In this document: positions 36,041-44,711 of the stretch, one piece after another | Position numbering within the stretch: position 1 is the first letter of the stretch | How the letters are laid out: every line of letters starts with the position of its first letter | Assembly: GCF_022414575.1 (NCBI RefSeq) | Contig: NZ_JADWYQ010000002.1 | Location: 62,001 to 126,000 of the forward strand | DNA from: Streptomyces sp. MUM 178J | GTDB taxonomy: Bacteria; Actinomycetota; Actinomycetes; Streptomycetales; Streptomycetaceae | Length of the DNA: 64,000 nucleotides | Reading direction: 5' to 3' | The notes under the pieces: model-generated | The model's database searches: none | Seen by the model: the letters and a program-made list of their open reading frames with translations, nothing else | What the model was told of the DNA's origin: nothing | Position numbers and translations under genes: made by a program

Positions 36041-37282
36041 GTGAGTTCCCAGCCGCCGTCATCCGACCGTCCCACCGGTCCCCCTTCAGGCCCTCTCTCG
36101 GGCCCCTCCCAGGAAGGGCCCACACAGCAGAGCCCCACGCCTCCGCCGGCCTCGACGCCGCCTGAGCCGCCCGGCGGGCCGGGCGGGGGCGGACCCGGCG
36201 GAGGCGGGGGCGGGGGCGAGGGCGGCGGTCCTGCCGGGGGCCCCGGAAAGGGGCCGGGGCGTCCCTGGTGGCGGTCCGTTCCGATCGTGGCGGGCATCGC
36301 GGCGGCCGTGGTGGTGGCGGCGGTGCTGGCCGTCGTCCTCTCCGGCGGGGGCGGCGACGCGGAGGACGAGGTGTTCCTGCAGGCGGCCGGCTCGACCGGC
36401 CCCGACCCGTTCACCGAGTCCTCGACCGAGGCGTCCCCGTCCGCTCCCCCGCCGCCCTCGCCCGCCTCTCCGGAGGAGGACGACGGCCAGGTGACGCGTA
36501 CGGTGGACGGCTCGGAGCCCGGCCTGTACGGCGGGACGCGCAATGTGCCCAGCTGCGATGTGGAGCAGCAGATCCGGTATCTGACGGACCAACCGGACAA
36601 GAACCAGGCGTTCGCTTCGGTGCTGGACATCCAGCCGGACGCCGTCCCCGACTATCTGCGCTCGCTCACCCCCGTACAGCTGCGGGCGGACACCCGGGTG
36701 ACCAACCACGGCTACAAGGACGGCGAGGCCACCAGCTATCAGGCGGTGCTCCAAGCGGGCACCGCAGTCCTGGTCGACGACCGCGGGGTGCCCCGGGTGC
36801 GGTGCGCCTGCGGCAATCCGCTGACCCCGCCGCAGGCGCTGCAGGGCTCCGTGCAGCGCAGGGGTGACTCCTGGCCCGGGTACAGCCCGTCGAACACCGT
36901 GGCGGTCACGCCGTCGACGACGGTGGTGAACGTCTTCATCCTCTTCGACTTCGAGAACGGCGAGTGGTTCGCCCGCGACAAGGGCGACACGGGCGAGAAG
37001 GACAGGCCGACCACACCGCCGTCTCCGGACGAGTCCCCCTCTCCGACCGATTCGCCGACCTCCCCGACGCCCACGGAATCGCCGACCGGATCGCCGACCG
37101 AGACGCCGGCCACCGAGACGCCGGGGACCGAGACGCCGGCCACCGAGACGCCCGTCGAACCCACCGAGGACGTCGGCCCGACGGACGGGACCGGCACGTA
37201 CGGGCCCCCAGCGGCGTCGCCCGACGGCGCGGCACGCACCTCTGCGGCCTCGTACGGACTGCCCGTCTCGCCGGGCGTCTGA
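36041..37282 (+). CDS. DUF6777 membrane-anchored protein
   Basis: 413-residue protein. A cytosolic Pro/Gly-rich N-terminus (about 1-75) precedes one transmembrane helix (about 86-107, SVPIVAGIAAAVVVAAVLAV). The external DUF6777 domain (about 118-310) starts EVFLQAAGSTGPDPFTEST and contains the paired cysteines of NVPSCDVEQQ and VRCACGNPLTPP. A Thr/Pro/Glu-rich tail includes four 15-bp-encoded TETPA units. GTG at 36041 follows GAAGAGG. In other Streptomyces such proteins sit near Ser/Thr kinases; the same is true here, and the exposed tail could be a cell-wall spacer. Function is unknown. Confidence 0.75.
   Translation: MSSQPPSSDRPTGPPSGPLSGPSQEGPTQQSPTPPPASTPPEPPGGPGGGGPGGGGGGGEGGGPAGGPGKGPGRPWWRSVPIVAGIAAAVVVAAVLAVVLSGGGGDAEDEVFLQAAGSTGPDPFTESSTEASPSAPPPPSPASPEEDDGQVTRTVDGSEPGLYGGTRNVPSCDVEQQIRYLTDQPDKNQAFASVLDIQPDAVPDYLRSLTPVQLRADTRVTNHGYKDGEATSYQAVLQAGTAVLVDDRGVPRVRCACGNPLTPPQALQGSVQRRGDSWPGYSPSNTVAVTPSTTVVNVFILFDFENGEWFARDKGDTGEKDRPTTPPSPDESPSPTDSPTSPTPTESPTGSPTETPATETPGTETPATETPVEPTEDVGPTDGTGTYGPPAASPDGAARTSAASYGLPVSPGV
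37097..37156. repeat. 15-bp tandem repeat in the DUF6777 gene tail
   Basis: Four units of ACCGAGACGCCGGCC with small changes, encoding TETPA-type repeats in the extracellular tail. Confidence 0.85.
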
Positions 37283-37379
37283 GCGCCCCGCGGGGAGTGC
37301 GGCGATCGGCCGTCGAGCGGGTGCGGCGCATCGCGGCCCGTCGCGCCCACGCGGCGGAGCCGCATGTCCGCACAGCCCT

Positions 37380-37396
37380 GCGCCCCTTCGGGGTGC
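37380..37396. terminator. Hairpin between convergent DUF6777 and Rieske genes
   Basis: GCGCCCC and GGGGTGC pair around TTC, with one wobble pair. Confidence 0.5.
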
Positions 37397-37428
37397 TGCC
37401 GAGGCACGCGGGACGTCACCGGACCCGC

Positions 37429-38997
37429 TCAACCGGGCGACTCCTGCGGCTCGCCTTCGGCGGTCCGGGGTTCGAGGGGGCTGGTCGCCGGGCCCTGGAG
37501 CACCGTGCCGTCGACGGCGAAGCGAGAGCCGTGGCAGGGGCACTCCCAGGTGCGTTCCAGGTCGTTGAACTGCACCAGACAGCCCTCGTGGGTGCAGCGT
37601 GCGGAGACGGCCAAGGCCCGGCCCGTCTCGTCGCGGTAGACGGCGCAGCGCCTGCGGCCGGCGCCGAGGCGCACGATCTCGCCGGTGCCGGGCGGCACCG
37701 CGTCGGCCGACTCGACGTGCCCGGCGTGCAGCCGGTCGCCCGCGTAGTGGCGCGCGACGGCCGTCTGGAACCGGGCGATCTGTGCCGTCTCCCGTATGTG
37801 CGGCAGTCTGCGCGGGTCGAACAGCTCGGTCCAGGCGGGGCGGGGTCGGCCCGCGACATGGGCGGCGATCAGCTTCCCGGCCGCCACGCCGTTGCTCATG
37901 CCCCAGCCGCCGAAGCCCGTGGCCACATAGACGTGCTGGGTGCCGGGGTGGATGTGGCCGACGTACGGCAGATGGTCGCTGGAGTCGTTGTCCTGCGCCG
38001 CCCAGCGGTAGACGCGCTCCGCGTCGGCGAAGCCCGGCAGGCGTCCGCTCGCCCAGGCGTCGAGGCGGGCCAGCCGCGCCTGCACACCGCCCTCGCCGGG
38101 TTCGAAGGACTCACCGGTGACGATCAGCAGCCGCCGCCGGTCGTCGTAGGGGGCGCTGCGCAGTGAGCGGACCCGCTCCTCGGGGCTGAAGTACATGCCC
38201 GTGGGGGCCTCGGACGCGGGGACGGGCGCGGCGATGACCAGTTCCCTGCGGGGCTTGAGGCGGGTGCCCAGCAGGGAGCGGTCGAAGGCCGGATAGCCGA
38301 CGGCGACGACCGCGTCGCGGGCCTCCACGTGCGCCCCGCCGCCGGTGGTGAGCCGGCATCTGCGGCCGTCGTGGAGGGCGGTGACGCGGGTCCGTTCATG
38401 GATGCGGGCGCCCTCCTCGGCGGTCCGCTCTGCCAGGGCGAGCAGAAACGCCCGCGGATGGAACTGGAGCTGGCCTTCCGCGCGCACGGCCGCCACGACG
38501 GGGAACGGCAGTTCGGTCTCGGCGGTGAGGGTGACGTCGAGCCCGGCCTTCGCGGCCGCCTCGGCCTCGGCGGCGATCTGCCGCTCGCGCTCCCGGTCCA
38601 CGGCGAACGTGTGGGCGGGGACGCGCTCCAGCTGTGCGTCGATGTGGAGCCGCCGGCACAGCGCGGCGGTGTGGTCGAGCGCGTCCTCCTGCGCCAGGGC
38701 GTACAGCTCGCCGGGCCCTGGCCCGTGCTCGGCTTCGATGCGGGAGTAGGCGAGGCCGTGCAGCGAGGTCAGCTTGGCCGTGGTGTGCCCGCTGACGCCG
38801 GAGGCGATGCGGTCCGCCTCCAGGACGACGACGTCCAGACCGGCGCCGGTCAGCTCCCAGGCCGTGCACAGCCCGGCGATGCCCGCGCCGATCACGGCGA
38901 CGTCCGCGGTGGTGTCCGCGGAGAGCGGCGGATACTCCGTCGTGGGGGTGTCGGTCATCCAGTACGACGTGTCGAGTATGTGCCGTTCCTCCGCCAT
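37429..38997 (-). CDS. FAD-dependent oxidoreductase with C-terminal Rieske domain
   Basis: 522-residue fusion of a D-amino-acid-oxidase-type FAD domain (about 30-400; VAVIGAGIAGLCTAWELTGAG at the N-terminus, YVATGFGGWGMSNGVAAGKL near its end) and a Rieske [2Fe-2S] domain (about 425-515) with the cluster ligands CTHEGC and CPCHGS. This is the YhfW-like architecture. Electrons could pass between flavin and cluster, but the substrate is unknown. ATG at 38997 has only a weak site (GGA). It is followed, on the same strand 81 bp upstream, by a universal stress protein gene, suggesting a redox or stress role. Confidence 0.9.
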   Translation of the reverse strand: MAEERHILDTSYWMTDTPTTEYPPLSADTTADVAVIGAGIAGLCTAWELTGAGLDVVVLEADRIASGVSGHTTAKLTSLHGLAYSRIEAEHGPGPGELYALAQEDALDHTAALCRRLHIDAQLERVPAHTFAVDRERERQIAAEAEAAAKAGLDVTLTAETELPFPVVAAVRAEGQLQFHPRAFLLALAERTAEEGARIHERTRVTALHDGRRCRLTTGGGAHVEARDAVVAVGYPAFDRSLLGTRLKPRRELVIAAPVPASEAPTGMYFSPEERVRSLRSAPYDDRRRLLIVTGESFEPGEGGVQARLARLDAWASGRLPGFADAERVYRWAAQDNDSSDHLPYVGHIHPGTQHVYVATGFGGWGMSNGVAAGKLIAAHVAGRPRPAWTELFDPRRLPHIRETAQIARFQTAVARHYAGDRLHAGHVESADAVPPGTGEIVRLGAGRRRCAVYRDETGRALAVSARCTHEGCLVQFNDLERTWECPCHGSRFAVDGTVLQGPATSPLEPRTAEGEPQESPG

Positions 38998-39078
38998 ATC
39001 ATCCAGTTTTCCCGTTCTCCACGGCGGATAACGGGGGCGTCCCGGCGGCGGCCCCGGGAGAGTGTCACCGGGGGATGG

Positions 39079-39963
39079 TCAGTCGTGCGGGACGACGGCG
39101 ACCGGGCAGGGGGCCAGATGCAGGGCGGCGTGGGCCACCGAGCCGATGCGGCCGCCGACGGCTGAGCGGCGGACCCGCCGACCCACGACGGCGAGCCGGG
39201 CTCCGGCGCAGGCCGTGAGGAGCACCTCGGCCGCGCTGCCCATCTCGACGTGCTCGACCGTGGGAACCTCGGGGAAGCGCTTGCGCCAGGGGGCCAGCGC
39301 CTCGGCCAGTCTGCGCCGCTCCAGCGCCACCAGGCCGCCGGCCTCGTCGGCGGCGCGCAGCGCGTCGGCGCCGAGGCCGAGGACCGGCGGCAGCGCCCAG
39401 GCCCGTACGGCCCGTACGGTCGCGCCGCGGGCCGCAGCGGTCTCGAAGGCGAAGCGCAGCACGGAGGCGCTGTCCTCCGCCGTTCCCTGCTGTCCCACGG
39501 TGACCGGCCCGCCCGCCGGCAGGCCCGGCTCGTCCGGGGGGCCGCTCTGGCCCGCGCGGACGGCGACGACGGGGCGTTTCGCCGAGGCGATCACCTGCTG
39601 CCCGTACGAGCCGACCAGGAAGCCGACGAGCGCGCCGTGGCCGCGGGAGCCGATCACCAGCATCTCGGACTCCTCGGCCGCCGCGAGCAGCGCGGCGACG
39701 GCCGTGTCGGAGACCACCCCGGCGGAGACGGACAGCTCGGGCCGGCGGGCCCGCACCCGGGTCTCCGCGTCGGTGACGACGCCCTGGGCCCACTGGGCCT
39801 GGGCATCCCGGTCCTGGGCGATCGGCAGGTCCAGCGGCTGCCAGAGCCAGGCGTGCAGCAGGCGCAGCGGCAGCCCGCGGCGCGCTGCCTCGTCGGCGGC
39901 CCAGTCGGCCGCGTCCAGGCTCTCGTCGGATCCGTCGACCCCCGCGGTGATCGGGCGCGCCAT
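39079..39963 (-). CDS. Tandem-domain universal stress protein
   Basis: 294-residue cytosolic protein with two UspA folds. Domain 1 (about 1-138) has VDGSDESLDAADWA and the ATP-binding GSRGHGALVGFLVGSYGQQV. Domain 2 (about 150-294) has a degenerate counterpart, VVGRRVRRSAVGGRIGSVAH. Both end in the PVVAV/PVAVV strand that dimerises. Such proteins are induced by hypoxia or dormancy in actinobacteria. ATG at 39963 follows GGAGG. Another universal stress protein fragment lies at the far right of the window. Confidence 0.92.
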   Translation of the reverse strand: MARPITAGVDGSDESLDAADWAADEAARRGLPLRLLHAWLWQPLDLPIAQDRDAQAQWAQGVVTDAETRVRARRPELSVSAGVVSDTAVAALLAAAEESEMLVIGSRGHGALVGFLVGSYGQQVIASAKRPVVAVRAGQSGPPDEPGLPAGGPVTVGQQGTAEDSASVLRFAFETAAARGATVRAVRAWALPPVLGLGADALRAADEAGGLVALERRRLAEALAPWRKRFPEVPTVEHVEMGSAAEVLLTACAGARLAVVGRRVRRSAVGGRIGSVAHAALHLAPCPVAVVPHD

Positions 39964-40020
39964 CTGTGCCTCCGTCGCATGGCTCGGCCGCTGTTCCGGG
40001 ATCTCAGCCGTTCCAGGATT

Positions 40021-41382
40021 TCAGCTCCTGGCGTCGTCCGCCCGTCCGCCGCAGGCCTCCGCCGCGCCGCAGGTGGCCAGGGAGCACCAGCGGCGTCGGC
40101 CTCCGGTGTCGAGGAACAGCCAGCCGCAGTGGTCTCCTGGGCAGGCGCGGACGGTGAAGCGCTGCGGCCCGGCGAGGAGTTCCGCGGCGCTGAGGGCCGC
40201 CGCGTACAACGGCAGGCGCAGCCCGGCGGACGGGGAGATCCGCCATACGCCCAGGCCGTCGCCGCCGCGGGTGAAGGAGGCGTGCCGTGCGGCGGCCTCC
40301 GCGGCACGGGCCACGGCCGTGAACGCTCCGACGTCGTCGGGCGCGGTCAGACAGGCGTACAGCCGCGCACGGAACTCCCGCGCCTCGTCCAGGGCGGCGA
40401 TCGCCTCCTCGGGGCGCCGCCGGGCGTGGTCCTGCAGCCCGTCCACGGTGCGCTGCCCCGCCAGGTCCAGATGCCCGGCCCACACGGCGAGGGTGGAGTA
40501 CCTTCGCAGCCACTCGGAGCCGGGCAGGCTCTGCTCCGTGCCCCAGCCCGCGCGGGTGTTGCACAGTTCGAGCGCCGGATGGCCGCTGGTGGTCCACGGC
40601 AGCCACTCGTCGCCGACCCGTACGGCGTACACGGGGGCGGGCGGGCGGTCGAGACGGTGGTCGCCGCGGAGCATGCGCGTGTGGAGGGTGCGCAGTTCGG
40701 CCCCCGGGTCGACGCCGAGGGTCCCGGCCAGCCGCTGCCGGGTGGCGTCGTACAGCTCCAGGGCGTCGGCCTGCCGTCCGGCGCGGTAGAGAGCGGTCAT
40801 CCGGGCGGCGACGAGCCGCTCCCGCTGGGGGTGGGCCGCACATGCGGCGTCCAGTTCGGCGGCGACCTGCTCGTGCAGCCCCAGGGTGAGCTGGATTCCG
40901 GCGCGCTCTTCCAGCGCGGTCAGCCGCATTTCGTCCAGCGGTCCGCCGAGCCGGTCGCGCAGCCGGTCGTCCGCCAGGTCGGCGAGGAGCGGTCCGCGCC
41001 ACAGGGCCAGGGCCCGGTCGTACAGCCGCAGGCGCTCCGCCGGGCCCTGCTCCGCCGAGGCCTGCCTCACCAGCCGGTTGAAGCGCGGTACGTCGAGGTC
41101 GTACTGCCCCTCGACGGCGTATCCGCTCTGCCGGGTGGCCAGGGTCAGGCCGTACGGGGCGAGAGCGGCGCGCAGCCTGCCGACGTACGTGTGGACGGCG
41201 CCGCGCGCGGAGGCGGGTGCGGCGCCGTCCCACAGCAGGTCGATCAGGCGCCGCGCGGTCACGGCGCGGCCTTCGTGCATGAGCAGGACGGCGAGCAGAC
41301 AGCGCTCCTGGCGGCGGCTGTCGAGCCGGACCCGCTGTCCTTCCCGGTGTGCTTCGAAGGGGCCGAGCAGTTTGAACTCCAT
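40021..41382 (-). CDS. SARP activator fused to ABATE/CGNR zinc-finger module
   Basis: 453-residue regulator with an unusual combination. Residues about 1-90 are the OmpR-like DNA-binding domain (FKLLGPFEAHREGQRVRLDS) and about 95-245 the BTAD activation domain, together a small SARP. The C-terminus (about 260-445) resembles the ABATE domain (LELCNTRAGWGTE with WLRRYSTLAVWAGHLD) followed by a CGNR-type zinc finger: CPGDHCGWLFLD, then WCSLATCGAAEA. The finger keeps four cysteines but has CGAA in place of CGNR. ABATE/CGNR proteins normally stand alone as regulators. ATG at 41382 is preceded by TACGCT, suggesting a leaderless mRNA. Confidence 0.8.
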   Translation of the reverse strand: MEFKLLGPFEAHREGQRVRLDSRRQERCLLAVLLMHEGRAVTARRLIDLLWDGAAPASARGAVHTYVGRLRAALAPYGLTLATRQSGYAVEGQYDLDVPRFNRLVRQASAEQGPAERLRLYDRALALWRGPLLADLADDRLRDRLGGPLDEMRLTALEERAGIQLTLGLHEQVAAELDAACAAHPQRERLVAARMTALYRAGRQADALELYDATRQRLAGTLGVDPGAELRTLHTRMLRGDHRLDRPPAPVYAVRVGDEWLPWTTSGHPALELCNTRAGWGTEQSLPGSEWLRRYSTLAVWAGHLDLAGQRTVDGLQDHARRRPEEAIAALDEAREFRARLYACLTAPDDVGAFTAVARAAEAAARHASFTRGGDGLGVWRISPSAGLRLPLYAAALSAAELLAGPQRFTVRACPGDHCGWLFLDTGGRRRWCSLATCGAAEACGGRADDARS

Positions 41383-41495
41383 GGCCGTGCCAGCGTAGCG
41401 CGGTGAGAAAGCGGTGAGCGGGGGCGGCGAGGCTGTCAGTCCATGCCGGGCACGGCGTGGACTGACCTGATCCTGCGACCCTTTGAGGAGCATGC

Positions 41496-42050
41496 ATGCG
41501 CATCGCACGCCGAACCGGCCTTGTTCCCGGCGTTCTCCGTGTCGTCGTCGGCGCACTCGCGGCCGTCGTCCTGGGTTCCGCCCCGGCGGCCGCAGGCCCG
41601 GCGTCCGACGGGGCGGCCGCGGGCGGGTGGGAGCCCGCGCCGTCCGCGCCGTGGGACGTCCCCGCAGGAGCGCGCTGCGACTTCCCGGTCCACGGCGAGC
41701 CCGTCGTCGACGAGGTCGAGCGACTGGTGCTGGCCAAGCACCCGGACGGGTCGCCGAAGCATGTCGCCTACCGGGGCGAGCTGGTCGTCCGGGTGGTGAA
41801 CGCCGATACGGGAGCGTCCTACGACGCGGACGCAAGCGGCACGGCCGTGGTCGAACACCGCGCGGACGGCTCGCAGTCGTGGACGGTTTTCGGCCCGGTG
41901 CTGGTAGGCGTCGGCGAAGGCGGCGGCAATCTCGCCCGTGGGCTGTACCTCCTCGACGGGGTCTTCACTCTTGAGATCAGCCCGACCGGATACAAGACGG
42001 TGGCCATGGTGTACGGCGATCAGGACGATCTCTGCGGCCGGATCGACTGA
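41496..42050 (+). CDS. Secreted hypothetical protein
   Basis: 184-residue exported protein with a clear Sec-type signal peptide (RRTG, then VLRVVVGALAAVVLGSAPAA; cleavage near residue 33 after AAA). The mature part is a small beta-rich domain with two cysteines (ARCDFPVHGEP and DDLCGRID) likely to form a disulfide. Similar secreted proteins of about 180 residues are common in Streptomyces, with no known function. ATG at 41496 follows GAGGAG with five-base spacing. It is monocistronic and ends with a hairpin. Confidence 0.72.
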   Translation: MRIARRTGLVPGVLRVVVGALAAVVLGSAPAAAGPASDGAAAGGWEPAPSAPWDVPAGARCDFPVHGEPVVDEVERLVLAKHPDGSPKHVAYRGELVVRVVNADTGASYDADASGTAVVEHRADGSQSWTVFGPVLVGVGEGGGNLARGLYLLDGVFTLEISPTGYKTVAMVYGDQDDLCGRID

Positions 42051-42051
42051 C

Positions 42052-42070
42052 CCGGAACGGCTGTTTCCGG
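42052..42070 (+). terminator. Hairpin after the secreted protein gene
   Basis: CCGGAA and TTCCGG pair around a 7-nt loop, directly after the stop codon at 42050. Confidence 0.6.
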
Positions 42071-42411
42071 CCTGTCCCGGTGTGTGCGGGGGCGGGCGCA
42101 CGGCAGACTTCCCCTGCTGCCGAGGCGCCCGTCCCCGCTTCCCCGCGTCCCCCGTTCCCCGTCGCGGTCTTCACAAGCCCCGTCCGTCCCAGCCTTCGCG
42201 AACGCCGCGCCGGGGCGCAGCAATCGAGCCACTTTGCCTCGCCGCAGCCCGAACGGCGAGGCGCGGCGCGCCGGTGCGGTGTACTGATGTCGATGACGCT
42301 AGCGGGCGCGGCCGGAAGGCTGTACCGCCAGTTCAGGGGGGTTGCATCGAGGGGGTGCAGCAGGCAGGTCGCTTCAGGGGAGTGGGGCATGCGTCGCCGA
42401 GGAGGCGTGCG
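42071..42411. other. 341-bp spacer without a recognisable gene
   Basis: The stretch before the sensor kinase GTG holds no ORF with codon bias or homology that I can see. It presumably carries the promoter of the two-component operon. No clear -35/-10 pair, operator or RNA fold was found. Confidence 0.5.
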
Positions 42412-43536
42412 GTGAAGCTGGGCTCGGGACTTCAGCGGGCTCAGGCGTTTCTGATCGTGGCCACGGCCTTGTACCGGGCGAGCCATCTGATGGTGGGGCT
42501 GGTCGCCGTGGTGCAGCACCACCGGCACCGCCCGGTGTCCTGGGCGGTGCTCGCCGTGGCGGTGGCGTGCAGTGTGCTCGTCTACGGCACGGCTCGCGCC
42601 CGCGGTTGGTTCAACGGCAGGACGGTCTGGGCCGACGTCCTGGTGACCGGCTGCGCACTGCCGTTCGCGGCCTATCTGTGGGGCGGCGCGCACGAGGCCC
42701 CCGCCATCGCCTGGGTGATGGTGCTCGGCGGATCGTCGTCCGCGCCGGCCGCAGTGGTGCTGGACCGGGCGCAGGCCGTACTGGCGGTGGCGCTCGTCGC
42801 GGTCACGCACGCGCTGGGGTACAGCCTGGTCGGCGCGGCCATGGCGGTGACCGCCGGGCATCTCAACTCGGTCGTCTCATCGGCGGTTCTGGGGTGGGTC
42901 TTCTGGTGGTACCTGCGGCGGCAGGGCACGCTGCTGGACACCGCGAACGAGAAGGCCAAGGAGGCGGAGGCGCAGCGCGCCCGGTACGCGGAGCGCATCG
43001 TGCACCACCGGGCGCTGCACGACACGGTGTTGGCCACCCTGACGGCGATCGCGGGCGGCGGGGTGGACGCCAACTCCGAGCAGGTGCGGTCCCGCTGCGC
43101 CCGCGAGGCGGCCTATCTGCGCCGGCTGATCCAGCAGTCGGCGGACGCGGAGGCCTATCCGGAGGCGGGTGCGGCGCTGGAGGAGGCGGTGCGGGCGGCG
43201 GAGTGCCTGGGGCTTTCGGTGAGCGCGCAGTACGGGGAGGTGCCGTCGGTTCCCCCGGAGGTGGCCGCCGAGGTGGCGGCGGCGGTCACCGAGGCGCTGA
43301 ACAACGTGCTGCGCCACGCGGGCACCGGCCGGGCGTATCTCACGGCGACCGGGCGGGACGGCCGGCTGGTGGTGACCGTGGTGGACCGCGGGAAGGGCTT
43401 CGACCCGGAGCTCGTCACGGGCGGCCTGGGGCTGCGGAGTTCGGTGCACCAGCGGATGCGGGGCATCGGCGGCGCGGCCGCGGTGGAGAGCGTCCCCGGT
43501 GAGGGGGCCCGGGTGGAACTGAGCTGGCCGGCGTGA
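42412..43536 (+). CDS. Sensor histidine kinase (NarL-associated type)
   Basis: 374-residue membrane kinase with about five or six transmembrane helices (residues 10-165) and no large extracellular loop, so it may sense a membrane-embedded or intracellular cue. The phosphorylation region is HHRALHDTVLATLTAIAGG near 200; the histidine before DTVL is the likely site. The C-terminal HATPase has the N-box EALNNVLRHAG, DRGKGFDP and GLGLRSSV. GTG at 42412 follows GGAGG. The stop overlaps the start of the response regulator gene, so they form an operon. The signal and regulon are unknown. Confidence 0.88.
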   Translation: MKLGSGLQRAQAFLIVATALYRASHLMVGLVAVVQHHRHRPVSWAVLAVAVACSVLVYGTARARGWFNGRTVWADVLVTGCALPFAAYLWGGAHEAPAIAWVMVLGGSSSAPAAVVLDRAQAVLAVALVAVTHALGYSLVGAAMAVTAGHLNSVVSSAVLGWVFWWYLRRQGTLLDTANEKAKEAEAQRARYAERIVHHRALHDTVLATLTAIAGGGVDANSEQVRSRCAREAAYLRRLIQQSADAEAYPEAGAALEEAVRAAECLGLSVSAQYGEVPSVPPEVAAEVAAAVTEALNNVLRHAGTGRAYLTATGRDGRLVVTVVDRGKGFDPELVTGGLGLRSSVHQRMRGIGGAAAVESVPGEGARVELSWPA

Positions 43537-44243
43537 TCACGATCGCGGTGGTCGATGACGACCGCATGCTGCTGGAGGGGCTGCGGTCCTGGATGCTGGA
43601 TGTGCCGGAGGTGCGGCTGGCGGCCGCCGCGGCCACGGTGGACGAACTGCTCGGGCAGGACACGGCGGATGCGGGCGGCGCCGGTGCTGCCCGCGCTGCC
43701 GCGGACGGCGCGGGCACAGCGGACGGGGAAGGGGAAAGGGAAAGGGACGCCTTCGACGTCGTACTGCTGGATCTGGTGCTGCGGGACGGCTCGCAGCCGC
43801 CGGAGAACATCCGCCGGCTGCGGGCGGCAGGCAGCCGGGTGCTGATCATCAGCACGGTGGCCGACCGCGGCCGGATCGTCGCGGCGATCGCGGCCGGGGC
43901 CGACGGCTATCTCACCAAGGACCACGATCTGGACACCCTGGTGACAGCCCTTCAGGATGTGGCCGCGGGCCGCTCGGCGCACTCCCCCGAGCTGGCCTTC
44001 GCCCTGGCCCACGATCAGCGCCCCGACCGCCCGCGGCTGTCGCCGAAGGAGCTCCAGGTGCTGCTCGACTACGCGTCCGGCCTGACGCTCAAGTCGACGG
44101 CCCGGCGTGCGGGGATCACCCCGAACACGGCCAAGTACTACCTGGATCGGGTCAAGGACAAGTACCAGCAGGCGGGCCGCCCGGCCTATACGAAGATCGA
44201 CCTCGCGCTGCGCGTCCGGGAGGACGGCCTGGACGCCTCCTGA
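43533..44243 (+). CDS. LuxR/NarL-type response regulator with Ala/Gly insertion
   Basis: 236-residue response regulator partner of the kinase encoded just upstream. The receiver domain has the acidic cluster DDD at 8-10, phospho-acceptor D80 in VVLLDLVLRDG, and the conserved lysine in YLTKDHDL. About 25 residues rich in Ala, Gly and Glu (about 42-72) are inserted between beta-2/alpha-2 and beta-3, an unusual loop that moves the aspartate from about 55 to 80. The C-terminal helix-turn-helix reads LSPKELQVLLDYASGLTLKS, then TPNTAKYYLDRVKDKY. GTG start at 43533 overlaps the kinase stop. Confidence 0.9.
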   Translation: MITIAVVDDDRMLLEGLRSWMLDVPEVRLAAAAATVDELLGQDTADAGGAGAARAAADGAGTADGEGERERDAFDVVLLDLVLRDGSQPPENIRRLRAAGSRVLIISTVADRGRIVAAIAAGADGYLTKDHDLDTLVTALQDVAAGRSAHSPELAFALAHDQRPDRPRLSPKELQVLLDYASGLTLKSTARRAGITPNTAKYYLDRVKDKYQQAGRPAYTKIDLALRVREDGLDAS

Positions 44244-44606
44244 GGGCCCACGTCCGGCCGGGAGCATCTGCCCGGCACGGACGAGGCGTCCCGGACGGAG
44301 GCCGCCGCGCTGGCCGACGTCCTGCTGGAGGCGGCCGTGCGGGTGCTCCCCGGCGGCCTCGCGGGCAGCGACCGGCCCGAGGACGCGGCGGCGCTGACGT
44401 CGCTCGCCGCGCGCGCCGCGGAGGAACGCCTGGGGCTGGGGCTCGACGGCATGCCGCACGCCGGCGCGCCCCGTATCGACCCGGCGGACCGCTGGCGGCT
44501 GTTGCTCGGCCGCCAGTCCGACCGGTTGCCGACCGGGGTGCGGCGGCTGGTGGAGGAGCTTGTGACGAGCTCGCCCGAACGGAGTCCGGGGGAGCTCGAG
44601 GACACG
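44244..44606 (+). pseudogene. Coding-like remnant, possibly of a vWA-domain protein
   Basis: After the response regulator stop, the same frame stays open and reads like protein: EAAALADVLLEAAVRVLPGG, AEERLGLGLDGMPHAG, then DPADRWRLLLGRQSDRLPTG and VRRLVEELV. The last block resembles, from memory, segments near the N-terminal part of actinobacterial vWA proteins of MoxR/SWIM loci. There is no ribosome site or credible start, and homology seems to stop near 44606, so I read it as a truncated fragment. A real short ORF from GTG 44337 is the alternative. Confidence 0.35.
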
Positions 44607-44711
44607 GCCGAAGGGCGTCCGGGGTCCGGGGCGGAGCCGGTTTTTCCGGAAGCGGGCCCCCACAACCCCAGGGCACGGGGAAGGAGCAGGCAGAAACCGC
44701 CCGGCACGCCG

